A stretch of DNA of 64,000 bases from a virus. Position 1 is the first letter of the stretch. Every line of letters begins with the position of its first letter. The DNA lies in IMG/VR virus record IMGVR_UViG_3300010413_000020, positions 43,282-107,281 of that record; one strand, given 5' to 3'. A model generated the notes under the pieces. It was not told the origin of the DNA and did no database searches. It was given only the letters and a program-made list of their open reading frames with translations. Positions 16,901-24,519 of this stretch are shown here, piece after piece. The position numbers were made by a program, and so were the translations under genes.

Positions 16901-17284
16901 TAGGTTTCTACGCTGTGCTTCCAGTTCTGCTAATGCCTTCTTAGGCAAGAAGTTCATTCCGAACTTTTCTCTGAGATGTTGAAATGCTTCTGCTTCAGAA
17001 GCGTCGAGAAAGAGACTAAGAAGCTCTAGGGGATTGGTAATATAATGACCGCACCCGAAACATTTAGCGTAACCCCTACCGGTATAGATGTAGAATGAAG
17101 GGTCTTTGTCATCGTGTTCGGGGTTAACGCAAAGTCCCTTCAGTATGTCTTTCCCCGCGGGAATAAAGTTATGTGAGCGTTTGTAGTTATTGGCTATGTC
17201 TAACCAGTTGTGTGTACCTACTTGCGCCCAAATCTTCCATAACTGATCCCTAGTCAGCCCTTTGTTCTTTTTCTTTGTTGCCAT
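13871..17284 (-). CDS. Primase-helicase fusion
   Basis: About 1137 residues. The N-terminus has a primase zinc finger of CHC2 type (C-x4-H ... CFGC). A TOPRIM-like region follows (YLTEGEIDVLS, later GCKDIDEAI). The C-terminal half has an ATPase/helicase core with Walker A SGDTHSGKTS and an acidic Walker B (LAVLDEFES). It would prime and unwind DNA for the adjacent Pol I. I chose the ATG at 17284 because the product then begins MATKKKNKG; an in-frame GTG at 17326 would lengthen the overlap with the upstream nuclease gene. The acidic C-terminal tail overlaps the polymerase start. Confidence 0.88.
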   Translation of the reverse strand: MATKKKNKGLTRDQLWKIWAQVGTHNWLDIANNYKRSHNFIPAGKDILKGLCVNPEHDDKDPSFYIYTGRGYAKCFGCGHYITNPLELLSLFLDASEAEAFQHLREKFGMNFLPKKALAELEAQRRNLQMKEEIYRVTHDFMCDALADPDKKENQIAKKALDWLINARSIPKDVLHALPVGIMPELTRLQEIMIKRFRRAHKQWENQTNKKSEPQNLADPAFEYLKNYIRDANFAGSVLFPLHVNPKEIGRLKLRAPNNNKPKQISIPDDDFEDLLGLFGLGWDQYRGFVDPKAEVDYAYLTEGEIDVLSTMARFAQAGRARYPLYSVGGRGGAGHIEPILRASGISKAYLIGDAPSAKGNEIVQSWLEKIVKLETRVFVGWDNLIGCKDIDEAIVKLGEPKVSQFIWNKFNDNFTTAWDWAFERASVELDAVAENDYRNLIEKAAEHGKYLKDRLECEAFSEAVASKYNVNPDILRRQIASREESENGFIMRCTDALRELLFVVGTEINAGNRYLVLYDKRNKRFNRVKLDSEQSLKQELAPIVGTLFDFVVEKVGFPSFLELPEQTDGLVRHKLDKQLGYFIREAIQTLARGAPDFMSSRQYRQGYHCIELPTKALVEYLVCGADVFAIRRDGPKVTYEQLEGPSENGIIFDVGIKGNVEEPWYPGGLSIKKLNDGKEADLKKLYDDLVHLYDIGYKFKNQEVTTQLLAALMLVFPIMDAFERPLMLFVSGDTHSGKTSLLSTFSGLGYAGIRLLYASQGTENYTAASVASMCNCDSRLAVLDEFESNNTRTGEEVRKILEMVRGLISGETRRIRGRPDGTHYESILRMPIIFAAIQGAERPQDLNRMLMVEMKKIKGKNNPVNVILHEFGQTRIEEMAHEVTTAMFPHAITLAQYEKEIRREAHELQATLPFTVEWRYASSLFSAAAVMKLLGLDWKTFFRKYIISNESTILRATTISESESYLGSMLYNPVIYQRETNINVSVANLLVSPEKRAEINTSACGIYFDEEKELLLMLLDQAVPRLLPSQLKTYGMSGSRLRDTLERHRAALSPKEVQQSNILRKVGPYLGAGIKLQDVVVFRAKEWLDSAQEALDDTVKAAQEGMATNAETVSEGTHADEDKPTEQAKDASDHEW

Positions 17285-18068
17285 TGGTACCATCCGCATG
17301 TGCCGGACATATTCGTTGGTAGTCACACCAACCGCATAGAGGTCCTGGCCGCACCAAACTGTGTTTGTGAGCTTCGACAGTTGCTTCGTTAAGAAATTTT
17401 GTTATGTCTTCGAAGATAGGCTGAACGTCCCTCACGTCCTGCAACTTCTTAACGAATTCTATGGTATCTTCTTTCAAAAAATTAATACCCGTTTGAATGC
17501 GTTCCAATTCAGGCAAATGCGCCTTCAATAGAAGAGTATACGCATTGAACTGGGATTTAAAATAATTTAGAGCTCGGTACTTACCCGTTTTGTGGTCAAG
17601 GATTATTGCGTCATTTGTGCCTTTAAACGTCATATACAAATCAATAACTCCGCGCAAAAACCCATTGTTGTTAAAAAATTCAATAGGATTTCCATCAAAA
17701 TCTATTCCAAACCGTTGTTCCATCTTGGGCGCATTAGCATTATGCCGAGTACAATAAGCATTAAACTTCCGCAGGAAATTATAGGCGGCTGGTCTTAATG
17801 CCAGAGCTCTTTCTATTTCATTGGAAGTTAAATTGAATTCTTCAATTGCAAATTTAAACGCGGCGTCAACGGGGCGACCACAAAGAGCAAACTCTACCGC
17901 ACGGTGTACTGCTTGTCCTATGAGAGCATCAGCATTTGGAGGTAAATCCATCTTCTTTTTGGTGATATATTGAAGATAGAATTTGTGGGGGCACTGCTTG
18001 GCGGTATCAGCTTTACTGATTGACCAAGGAGCGTGTTCTTTGACAAATGTTGTGGGTTTAATTGTCAT
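17250..18068 (-). CDS. RecB/Cas4-like PD-(D/E)XK nuclease (copy 1)
   Basis: 272 residues. It begins WSISKADTAKQCPHKFYLQY, typical of Cas4/RecB-type nucleases, continues with a nuclease core (AIILDHKTGKY, matching D-x-K) and ends with a Cys cluster (CGWCDYQRIC). Together with the early Cys this could hold an iron-sulfur cluster as in Cas4 and AddB. It probably processes DNA ends during replication or recombination. It overlaps the primase gene by about 35 bases. Confidence 0.85.
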   Translation of the reverse strand: MTIKPTTFVKEHAPWSISKADTAKQCPHKFYLQYITKKKMDLPPNADALIGQAVHRAVEFALCGRPVDAAFKFAIEEFNLTSNEIERALALRPAAYNFLRKFNAYCTRHNANAPKMEQRFGIDFDGNPIEFFNNNGFLRGVIDLYMTFKGTNDAIILDHKTGKYRALNYFKSQFNAYTLLLKAHLPELERIQTGINFLKEDTIEFVKKLQDVRDVQPIFEDITKFLNEATVEAHKHSLVRPGPLCGWCDYQRICPAHADGTNGNKEKEQRAD

Positions 18069-18097
18069 TGGGTCACTCCTATATAGGGAGGAGAGAA

Positions 18098-18115
18098 AGG
18101 GGGATTATTCCCCCT
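18098..18115 (-). terminator. Hairpin after the candidate SSB gene
   Basis: A 7-bp stem AGGGGGA/TCCCCCT with a four-base loop, 22 bases beyond the minus-strand gene that ends at 18138. On the minus strand it is followed by TTTCTCTCC, a weak T-tract. It may reduce read-through into the nuclease gene. Confidence 0.5.
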
Positions 18116-18137
18116 AACTCCCTCGCTATTGTCTTAC

Positions 18138-19181
18138 TTAAACGTTGGCTTCGTCGTCTGGGGCATCTCCCATATCACCGTAATCAGGACCACCTTTTGC
18201 GTCGTCCTCGGTGATAAGGCCTGCCGAACCTCCGCCGTCACCTTCGTTTTTGGGACCACCATTATCATCCAGAGCTTCTTTAGCTTGGCGATAAACAGAG
18301 GCTATTCCCGGAATTACATGAGTATATTCCAGCATGGAACACATTAGATCACAGAAAGGATGCAGTTCTTCAGGAACAAGTTCTTCCTCGGGCTCAACTA
18401 CCATCACATACCATCTTCGATTTCTGTCGGCAGTGTTAGTCTTGGCTTCTGCAGTTATGCGGTACCATTTAGCCCAGTTATCTGTAGAACGTTTAACAAA
18501 TTTCAACAATTGCTTTCCTGCAGGTTCCGAAGTTTTCTGGAAACGCACTAGGACTATATCTTCCAGATTTTTGGAAAGCATGAATGCAACAACATCGTTT
18601 GCACACTTTTGTTTTTGTCCGTCTTTCCAAGGACGATGAGGACAACTTTCGCATTCACCATAAGTCGAACCCATTTTCCTATCCATGCTGTTGCAAATGG
18701 GCATGCGCACGCTATCACCGGCATCTGCATCTCCCCACATAGTTCGACCCGCCCAAAGTGCAACAACCGTACCTTCAAATTCGGGTCCAACATTTTCTTT
18801 TGTTGTTAGATAATAATGGCCAGGTATTTGATTTTCAGGACGATTCGGGTCATTTCCTGTTCCGTGATAAATACGCAATTCAGGAAAGTCCGGACGTCCA
18901 TCGGCATCGTAAACGCCTTTTCGTTTACCGGAAGCCCTTCTAATGATTTCGCTGATTCCATCCGCCATTTCATCGGGGAGATCATCTAAAACTTTTTGGA
19001 GGTCATGTGATGTTGGGAGAGCTGACGCTACACGTTCAACATCTTTAGCATAACGTTCCATAAAAAGTTCATTGTTGTATCCCAGCGTAGCTGCAAGAGA
19101 TGTTTCTTCGGGTTTATCTAATGCAGTTTCAGTGGATGTAGTTGTTTCTTCCGTATTGGATTTCTCTTTCTTTTGTCCCAT
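18138..19181 (-). CDS. Unknown replication-region protein, possible ssDNA-binding protein
   Basis: 347 residues. The middle has a Cys cluster (CNSMDRK ... CESCPHRPW ... KCAND) that suggests bound zinc. The last 45 residues are a flexible Gly/Asp-rich acidic tail ending in DAPDDEANV, as in many single-stranded-DNA-binding proteins. Its place among polymerase, primase and nuclease genes supports that role, but no OB-fold signature is evident, so the function is inference. A strong AAGGAGG site precedes the ATG at 19181. Confidence 0.7.
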   Translation of the reverse strand: MGQKKEKSNTEETTTSTETALDKPEETSLAATLGYNNELFMERYAKDVERVASALPTSHDLQKVLDDLPDEMADGISEIIRRASGKRKGVYDADGRPDFPELRIYHGTGNDPNRPENQIPGHYYLTTKENVGPEFEGTVVALWAGRTMWGDADAGDSVRMPICNSMDRKMGSTYGECESCPHRPWKDGQKQKCANDVVAFMLSKNLEDIVLVRFQKTSEPAGKQLLKFVKRSTDNWAKWYRITAEAKTNTADRNRRWYVMVVEPEEELVPEELHPFCDLMCSMLEYTHVIPGIASVYRQAKEALDDNGGPKNEGDGGGSAGLITEDDAKGGPDYGDMGDAPDDEANV

Positions 19182-19289
19182 AAAAGCCTCCTTTATTGTG
19201 TGGGTTTGGGGGGCAAGAGGAAATACTACGTCAAACTACTTGCGTTGTCCATGATTTTTATTTAAATGTAATATTAAAGGAGATTTACA

Positions 19290-20306
19290 ATGCAGGATTA
19301 TTTTACCGATAAAATTTACCAACTCTATTATGATGAAGTTGGAAAACATCCAATCCTATCACCTACCGAAGAACGGGACTTATTACTTCGCTATCACAAT
19401 TGTTCAGGTTGCAAACGGCGATTACCTTCCCGTATTGCAGTTAAGAACTGCCCCGCTTGCGGTACTGTTGTACCTTCCCATATTTCTGGCAAAGATTACA
19501 CCTGCGAAAATTGTGACCACAAGTTTGATACCCATATGGCTCCGCGAATATGCCCATATTGTGGATCTCCTAGAGATTTGGAGGCTCGACAAAAGCTTGT
19601 CGAATCTAATCTCCGTTTTGTCATTCGACGTGCCAAGAGTATCACAACTAAACCAGAACACTTAAGAAAGTTAGTATCTGCGGGCAATGTAGGATTAATG
19701 CTTGCAATAGATAAATTCAGTCTTGAACGTCAGACGCGATTTTTGACTTATGCTGAATGGTGGATACGTAAAGAAATGTTTGATGAAATACATTCATCTA
19801 GTTTCATTCACGTACCCACACATCGTCAAAAATCATTACGCCGAGAACAGAAAGAAGGAAAATACATTTGTAAACATTGTGGCCTACGTACTGATGATCC
19901 TGACTCACGAGAACATTGGACAGGTTGTACTGACATAGACCATGAATTTATTCTTCCATTAAATAATGATTCAGCGGTTTTAAATGATGCAGTTTCATTA
20001 GACGATGTTACCTTAGTTGATACTTCCAATGTAGAAAATCTTGCAATTGATTCTGACGCACAAGAACATTTACATGCGGCAATACAGGACATGACATTAA
20101 GTGAGCGTGATCGATTTATTATCATGGGATACTTTAATGTACCACTTCCTGATAGAAAATCGGAACCTAAAAGCTTACATCAATTAGCTGCATTGACTGG
20201 AATTACTCCAGAACGCGTCCGTCAAATCAAAGAAGAAACACTGAAAGTATTGCGAAAAGAATTAAAAAGGCGGGCAATAGAGGGGGTGGATGAAGTTTGT
20301 ATTTAA
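19290..20306 (+). CDS. Sigma-70-family factor with inserted zinc ribbons
   Basis: 338 residues. Region 2 is clear (EARQKLVESNLRFVIRRAK, then SAGNVGLMLAIDKF and FLTYAEWWIRKEM), and region 4 ends with an HTH (LAALTGITPERVRQIKEETLKVLRK). Four CxxC pairs (C38/C41, C54/C57, C72/C75, C88/C91) sit between the N-terminal helix and region 2.1. A further Cys/His set (C194, C197, C213, H218) lies after region 2. It is expressed from the opposite strand to its neighbours, with AAAGGAG before the ATG. It probably directs RNA polymerase to phage promoters. Confidence 0.9.
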   Translation: MQDYFTDKIYQLYYDEVGKHPILSPTEERDLLLRYHNCSGCKRRLPSRIAVKNCPACGTVVPSHISGKDYTCENCDHKFDTHMAPRICPYCGSPRDLEARQKLVESNLRFVIRRAKSITTKPEHLRKLVSAGNVGLMLAIDKFSLERQTRFLTYAEWWIRKEMFDEIHSSSFIHVPTHRQKSLRREQKEGKYICKHCGLRTDDPDSREHWTGCTDIDHEFILPLNNDSAVLNDAVSLDDVTLVDTSNVENLAIDSDAQEHLHAAIQDMTLSERDRFIIMGYFNVPLPDRKSEPKSLHQLAALTGITPERVRQIKEETLKVLRKELKRRAIEGVDEVCI

Positions 20307-21233
20307 CTACTCTTCGACAATAAGGCCGGATGCAATCTCGAAACCTTCGAGAACACCTTGATAGAATTCCCGCTTACGTGAGCTGCTGGTATTTTGAAGT
20401 TTTTCTCCATAATATTCCATCCACTCTAACGCCTTATCTTTGGAAATCATCTTAACCAGTTTTCGAACGTCTGGGTCAGCATAGTCAGTAATTTGAATTT
20501 TTGGTCCTGGTTTCTTTTTACTACCGCCGCCAGCTTTGGCTTCTTTCTTCTTACCTTTCTCTGCACTTCCTTTGCTGGCTCCTCCGGCGGTAGGTTTCGG
20601 TGCTGCTTTAGCTTTCCGGTCTACGAAGATATCTATTTTGTCTCCGATGTCTTGGGCAGTCATACCCTGTAGGGCGTATTCCACCATTTTATCGTAGAAG
20701 ACTTTATCCTCTTCGTAGTCCAAACGCGCAAAGTGGCGCACCATGGACAGAGGGATTTTACCGAGCTTCAACGCATTCTGTAATTTCTTGTGAATGCGTT
20801 GTGCCGCTAAGTGTTGGCTTACATAACCTTCGCTAACACCACACCCGTTGGCGATTTCTTTGACGGTTATCTTATTATCCACACACTTTTGAAACCCGCA
20901 AGAAATTTCCCAAGGGTTATTGTCCTCTCGAGCCAGATTGGCGATTAGGGATGTGAGAAATGCATCGCTATCATCTTTCTCCTCTGAGTAGGAGATAATA
21001 GCTTCTTTAACTCCCGCCTCTTGTAACGCAGCGTACCTGCGGCGACCATCAACGAGAATGACCTTGTTTGCATCTGTTGGATGGTTACGCACCGTTATTG
21101 CGACTTTTTGTCCTTTGGTTTTGATAGAAGAGACTAAGCCCTTGATGTCCCCAAGTTTCTCTCGGTTCCAATCCTCGGGCAACACAATGTTCTTGAGATC
21201 GATTGTTAGATTCTTGCTTTTTACTTCCGCCAT
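20307..21233 (-). CDS. ParB/Spo0J-like DNA-binding protein
   Basis: 308 residues. The N-terminal ParB-type domain shows VDGRRRYAALQEAG and the ANLAREDNNPWE segment. An HTH follows (ITVKEIANGCGVSEGYVSQHLAAQRIH). A Lys/Gly/Ala-rich linker (about 210-240) then leads to a C-terminal helical region. No ParA partner is in the window. It could act in genome partitioning, in transcription control or as a nuclease-type ParB. It converges on the sigma gene with no gap. Confidence 0.85.
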   Translation of the reverse strand: MAEVKSKNLTIDLKNIVLPEDWNREKLGDIKGLVSSIKTKGQKVAITVRNHPTDANKVILVDGRRRYAALQEAGVKEAIISYSEEKDDSDAFLTSLIANLAREDNNPWEISCGFQKCVDNKITVKEIANGCGVSEGYVSQHLAAQRIHKKLQNALKLGKIPLSMVRHFARLDYEEDKVFYDKMVEYALQGMTAQDIGDKIDIFVDRKAKAAPKPTAGGASKGSAEKGKKKEAKAGGGSKKKPGPKIQITDYADPDVRKLVKMISKDKALEWMEYYGEKLQNTSSSRKREFYQGVLEGFEIASGLIVEE

Positions 21234-21244
21234 AGGGTTTCCTT

Positions 21245-21556
21245 TCAGCTCATTTCTTCGTATTCACGAAGAAACTTTTCTTTGTTAATACGATGCAGAC
21301 TCAACTCTTCGGGTCTAGCACCTTCGAGAACTTCTCCATAAACATGAAATAATTCTGTGGTTAAGGGGATAATACTCTCTTCGTTGTTGTAAACCATAAT
21401 GTAGAGCGTACGCATTATACGCACTTTTTCTTCATCTGTAGTAGCTTCGCGTAAACGAGAGTTTACTCGTCTTCGAAGGGTTTTGTGCCGCACTGCGGAC
21501 AAATCGCTACTCCTGTTTCTTCTTGTGCTTGAAGTGGTGTTTTGCAATTCGGGCAC
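21245..21556 (-). CDS. Small unknown protein starting inside a zinc-ribbon gene
   Basis: 103 residues from a GTG at 21556 with AAGGAG eight bases upstream. The N-terminus is Arg-rich and the rest helical; no family is recognised. The first 94 bases overlap the 3' part of the small zinc-ribbon gene (21463-21621) in another frame, so either the genes overlap or the true start lies further in. Confidence 0.6.
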   Translation of the reverse strand: MPELQNTTSSTRRNRSSDLSAVRHKTLRRRVNSRLREATTDEEKVRIMRTLYIMVYNNEESIIPLTTELFHVYGEVLEGARPEELSLHRINKEKFLREYEEMS

Positions 21557-21621
21557 TTTCCTGTCTCCTTTGCTTCAGCTACCTTTTCTTCTGTGTTTTC
21601 AACAACGCCATATTTTTCCAT
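21463..21621 (-). CDS. 52-residue zinc-ribbon protein
   Basis: The sequence begins MEKYGVVENTEEK. It has two CxxC knuckles, CPNC (23-26) and CPQC (41-44), spaced as in a zinc ribbon, and an acidic end. It lies directly after the 135-residue gene with an AGGAGGTG Shine-Dalgarno before its ATG. The function is unknown; zinc ribbons of this size often bind nucleic acid or a polymerase. Confidence 0.7.
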   Translation of the reverse strand: MEKYGVVENTEEKVAEAKETGKCPNCKTPLQAQEETGVAICPQCGTKPFEDE

Positions 21622-21623
21622 TT

Positions 21624-22031
21624 TTACTGTTCACCTCCTTCACTGGTCTCTGCGCCCTTTTTACTCCCTTTATCTTTTTTATTATTCTTTTTCTTGGGTT
21701 GTGCAACTGGTCGAGGATTCTCCATGAAAATTTCTTTCATGAGAACTTCAACTCGTGCTTTGCACCCTTTACGTTTGGCTTCAGGATTATCACAGAGTTC
21801 ATTTAACATGCGAACTCTAAAATCCCCTTTATTCACTTGTTGAATGAGAACAAAATCGGGGGCCAAATCATGCATTTCCATCAGGAGATTAGCTAGATTT
21901 GTTTTTAGTGAATCTTGCGCGGTTTCTCGTTCTTTGTTAACCGCCTCCATTTCCTGTGCTTGCTCGAGAGAGACACGCACTTCTTCTTTTTTGAGACATC
22001 TACTGCATTGGGTTTCGACTGTTACTTCCAT
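21624..22031 (-). CDS. Unknown small protein with N-terminal CxxC and basic tail
   Basis: 135 residues. It has a CSRC knuckle near residue 9, a central helical part with two more Cys, and a Lys/Asn-rich C-terminus. The basic tail suggests nucleic-acid binding. It ends two bases before the start of the small zinc-ribbon gene. Confidence 0.65.
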   Translation of the reverse strand: MEVTVETQCSRCLKKEEVRVSLEQAQEMEAVNKERETAQDSLKTNLANLLMEMHDLAPDFVLIQQVNKGDFRVRMLNELCDNPEAKRKGCKARVEVLMKEIFMENPRPVAQPKKKNNKKDKGSKKGAETSEGGEQ

Positions 22032-22046
22032 TACTCACTCCTCTTT

Positions 22047-23234
22047 CTATTTTTGAAGTCTTTGGCAGGTAGCAGGACCTGCGATTCCATCTACTTTGAT
22101 TAGGTCAGAAGGATGCGTTTTATTCCAGTCTCTTTGGAACGAAGTTATGGCTTGGCGCGTCTGTGGCCCCATCTTTCCATCAACCTTTACATTGTAACCT
22201 TTTCGCGCCAATGCTTGTTGTACATCATCGGTATCAAAGAACCCGTCATCCTCAGCGTCAACATCATCATCGTGTGTGGGTGTTAAATTACCGTATTCAG
22301 GATTATTCGATTCATCGTGGGTATCCCAGCCATCTACTTCGTCCCAAATCGTACCTTCTTCATCAAGGAAATCTTCATATTGTTGGATGAAATCCATTTC
22401 AGGAAGGGGATCAAGAGAAAACATAGCTTCGTTAATATCATCGAAAGGCCAAATAGGACCCATGTCTGTCTTACCCCCACGCCAGTCACTGTGTTGACTC
22501 ATGCGCTCGGGAGCTAATCGCTCTCCAAGCGCTGCCAAAGAGACTCGCTTGAGGGTAAGGTTATTTAGAAGCTGTTCCTTTGTAAAAGGTTGCATTACTT
22601 TAACTCCCCTATATGCCTTATCCAGCATAACGGGTGGGAGTTCTTGTACCAGCGTAAGGGGTAATTGTTTGGCCCAATAATGCCAATTATCTCCTTCTCG
22701 GTGTAGCGCCCCGGCATTTACCATTTCGATGCTTATGGAATCTTTATTCCTGCGAGGTTCATGCCAAGCGCCATGCATTAATGGGATGATATAGAACGGA
22801 AGGTCATGGTACCCACATACGAAATGTGTGCTGGCACCATTGAATTTTTTCTTTCCATCTTTTCCTGTTTTGGTTTTATTTGCGCTAAACCAATTCAGAG
22901 TAGACCATTTTGAAATGCCTGCTGTAAAATGATCCGTCCACCAAAGATTTTCAAGTTTAGCTAACCTATTTTTAGTTAACTGTTTTGTAGGATAAAATTG
23001 CGCGAGGGATTTACTATGGTCCAAAATTCGTGCATGTGAATGAATAAACAGACAATTAAGAAGAAGAAATGCCTCGCTTTGAGTTAATTCTTCTTCTTGT
23101 GCTTTGGGCCAATACTCGTCGCAAATATCTTTAGCAGCGTCTCGGGCATCATTTACATATTCCCAAAACTTTTTATCTGACATTACGGTGAAGTCTTCGA
23201 GTTTTTTGAATAGCGCTTTGTCTATATCTTTCAT
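22047..23234 (-). CDS. Endolysin: N-acetylmuramoyl-L-alanine amidase with peptidoglycan-binding domain
   Basis: 395 residues. The amidase_2-type core has DHFTAG (first zinc His, about residue 101), STHFVCGYHD, AWHEPRRNKDSISIEMVNAG and the second metal region QHSDWRGGKTDMGP. It would cut the amide bond between MurNAc and the stem peptide. An acidic linker leads to a C-terminal peptidoglycan-binding domain (VQQALARKGYNVKVDGKMGPQTRQAI), truncated relative to a double repeat. There is no signal peptide, so release presumably needs a holin; none is certain nearby. It overlaps the upstream nuclease gene by four bases. Confidence 0.87.
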   Translation of the reverse strand: MKDIDKALFKKLEDFTVMSDKKFWEYVNDARDAAKDICDEYWPKAQEEELTQSEAFLLLNCLFIHSHARILDHSKSLAQFYPTKQLTKNRLAKLENLWWTDHFTAGISKWSTLNWFSANKTKTGKDGKKKFNGASTHFVCGYHDLPFYIIPLMHGAWHEPRRNKDSISIEMVNAGALHREGDNWHYWAKQLPLTLVQELPPVMLDKAYRGVKVMQPFTKEQLLNNLTLKRVSLAALGERLAPERMSQHSDWRGGKTDMGPIWPFDDINEAMFSLDPLPEMDFIQQYEDFLDEEGTIWDEVDGWDTHDESNNPEYGNLTPTHDDDVDAEDDGFFDTDDVQQALARKGYNVKVDGKMGPQTRQAITSFQRDWNKTHPSDLIKVDGIAGPATCQRLQK

Positions 23235-24097
23235 CTTGGTCCTCTACATTTCTGGTAATATCCGCAAAACTTTTCTGTGCACCCCCAAGAGGTTGGGTCG
23301 CACCGCGGAAAAATTCCCTTTTTGATGAGTTCCACTACTTCCACTAGGTCCTCAATCAGCACTTTCTTTTCGTTAACGCTTCTTAATGCCCTTTTAGCTT
23401 CATAACGGGAACCACTCTTCTGGTCAAGCAGGAAATCTACTCTTACTCGTTCTGTATTTTCAGCCAGAGCATAAAACGTGAGTTGTGGTTCTGTGTTTAA
23501 TTTTTGTGGAGGCCACAACCGTGTTGTGGTTTTCAAATCCGATACAACTTCTACAAGTGGCGGCGGCTTTTGTGGGTCATCCTTAAGTTCATATTCTCCG
23601 GGGACTTGATCAATAAGGTCAATAACTCCACGAACCGGAACTCCACCTAATTTGAGTGCAAAAGTCTTTTCGGCAGCCAGTGGGCGTATAAGCGGAACTG
23701 CTTGTTTGTAGTATACCCGGAAGTTAGCAATAGCACTCTGTTTAACTGAACCCTCTTCCGCGTCTTCCCAATCCTCAATTGTCTCCTTCTGGTGGTCAAA
23801 GGTATCAACTACTGCTTGAGTTGCCTCTTCCAGACTCAAAGGTTTTCCGGTTTTGATAGTATTTTTATGTACAACTTCTGCGCCTTTGTGTATCGCAGTA
23901 CCCTTAATCATTGCAACCGCAGGAGGTTTAATGAGTTCGAGAATATATCTGTAATAAAACTGCTTAGCACAGCGTCGATACATATTAAATTGCGAGGGGG
24001 AAATTACACCTTTAGGAATGTCATCATCAAAGAAATCTGGAGGATATTCAAAAACTAGTTTTTCGTCGGATTCTGTGGGTTTATCGTACTCATCCAT
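23231..24097 (-). CDS. RecB/Cas4-like PD-(D/E)XK nuclease (copy 2)
   Basis: 288 residues. It contains ISPSQFNMYRRCAKQFYYRY, GTAIHKGAEVVH, the core VEVVSDLKTTTR (D-x-K) followed by a QLTFYALA helix, and a C-terminal Cys cluster (C ... CTEKFCGYYQKC). These are the landmarks of RecB-type exonucleases with an iron-sulfur cluster. It differs widely from the nuclease at 17250-18068, so the two are not a recent duplication. Its role is probably recombination or DNA-end processing. Confidence 0.85.
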   Translation of the reverse strand: MDEYDKPTESDEKLVFEYPPDFFDDDIPKGVISPSQFNMYRRCAKQFYYRYILELIKPPAVAMIKGTAIHKGAEVVHKNTIKTGKPLSLEEATQAVVDTFDHQKETIEDWEDAEEGSVKQSAIANFRVYYKQAVPLIRPLAAEKTFALKLGGVPVRGVIDLIDQVPGEYELKDDPQKPPPLVEVVSDLKTTTRLWPPQKLNTEPQLTFYALAENTERVRVDFLLDQKSGSRYEAKRALRSVNEKKVLIEDLVEVVELIKKGIFPRCDPTSWGCTEKFCGYYQKCRGPR

Positions 24098-24099
24098 CG

Positions 24100-24510
24100 T
24101 TATCTACTCCTAGTTAGAGCACGAAGCTCTTTTTCCGAAATGGGAGGGGGCTCCTCCGTTTCTTCTGGGCCTAAAGGTCGGGTTAGCGGAGGGGTTCCTA
24201 CAGTGCGAGAATTATCTTGTCTAAGCATTTGGCTCGCATTAAGAACCTGCTCCATTGTCATGACTGCCGCAACCTCTGGAGAACTTTCTTCTTCAGGAAG
24301 GTCATCTAATAACTCTTCTGCTACATTTTCTTGGACATCTTCTGAGTCATCCGGAGGAGCTGCGCCTCGAGCAATTTCATCAACAGGAACACGTTTAATG
24401 CTGACTTCGAAAGGGTCGGGATTGACCGTCAAGTCGTCATCATCGATTTCGTATCCCAGTGATTTGCTTAATATGCGCAACAAGTCCGCACGTTCTAGAG
24501 TGATACGCAT
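24100..24510 (-). CDS. Acidic unknown protein
   Basis: 136 residues. The middle is rich in Asp, Glu and Pro, and the ends carry short helices (MRITLERADLLRILSKSLGYEI and SEKELRALTRSR). No family is recognised. It lies two bases upstream of the nuclease gene and ten downstream of the helicase, so it belongs to the same transcript. Confidence 0.65.
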   Translation of the reverse strand: MRITLERADLLRILSKSLGYEIDDDDLTVNPDPFEVSIKRVPVDEIARGAAPPDDSEDVQENVAEELLDDLPEEESSPEVAAVMTMEQVLNASQMLRQDNSRTVGTPPLTRPLGPEETEEPPPISEKELRALTRSR

Positions 24511-24519
24511 GTCTTCTCC

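Noticed and set aside
19245-19274. Sigma-70 promoter (TTGTCC, 18 bases, TAATAT) for the sigma gene
   Set aside because: It would start transcription at about the ATG and exclude the strong AAAGGAG ribosome site from the message, so the match is probably chance in an AT-rich gap.
21483-21843. Plus-strand open frames rich in Phe, Leu and Cys
   Set aside because: They mirror the minus-strand zinc-ribbon and basic-tail genes, lack ribosome sites and have shadow-type composition.
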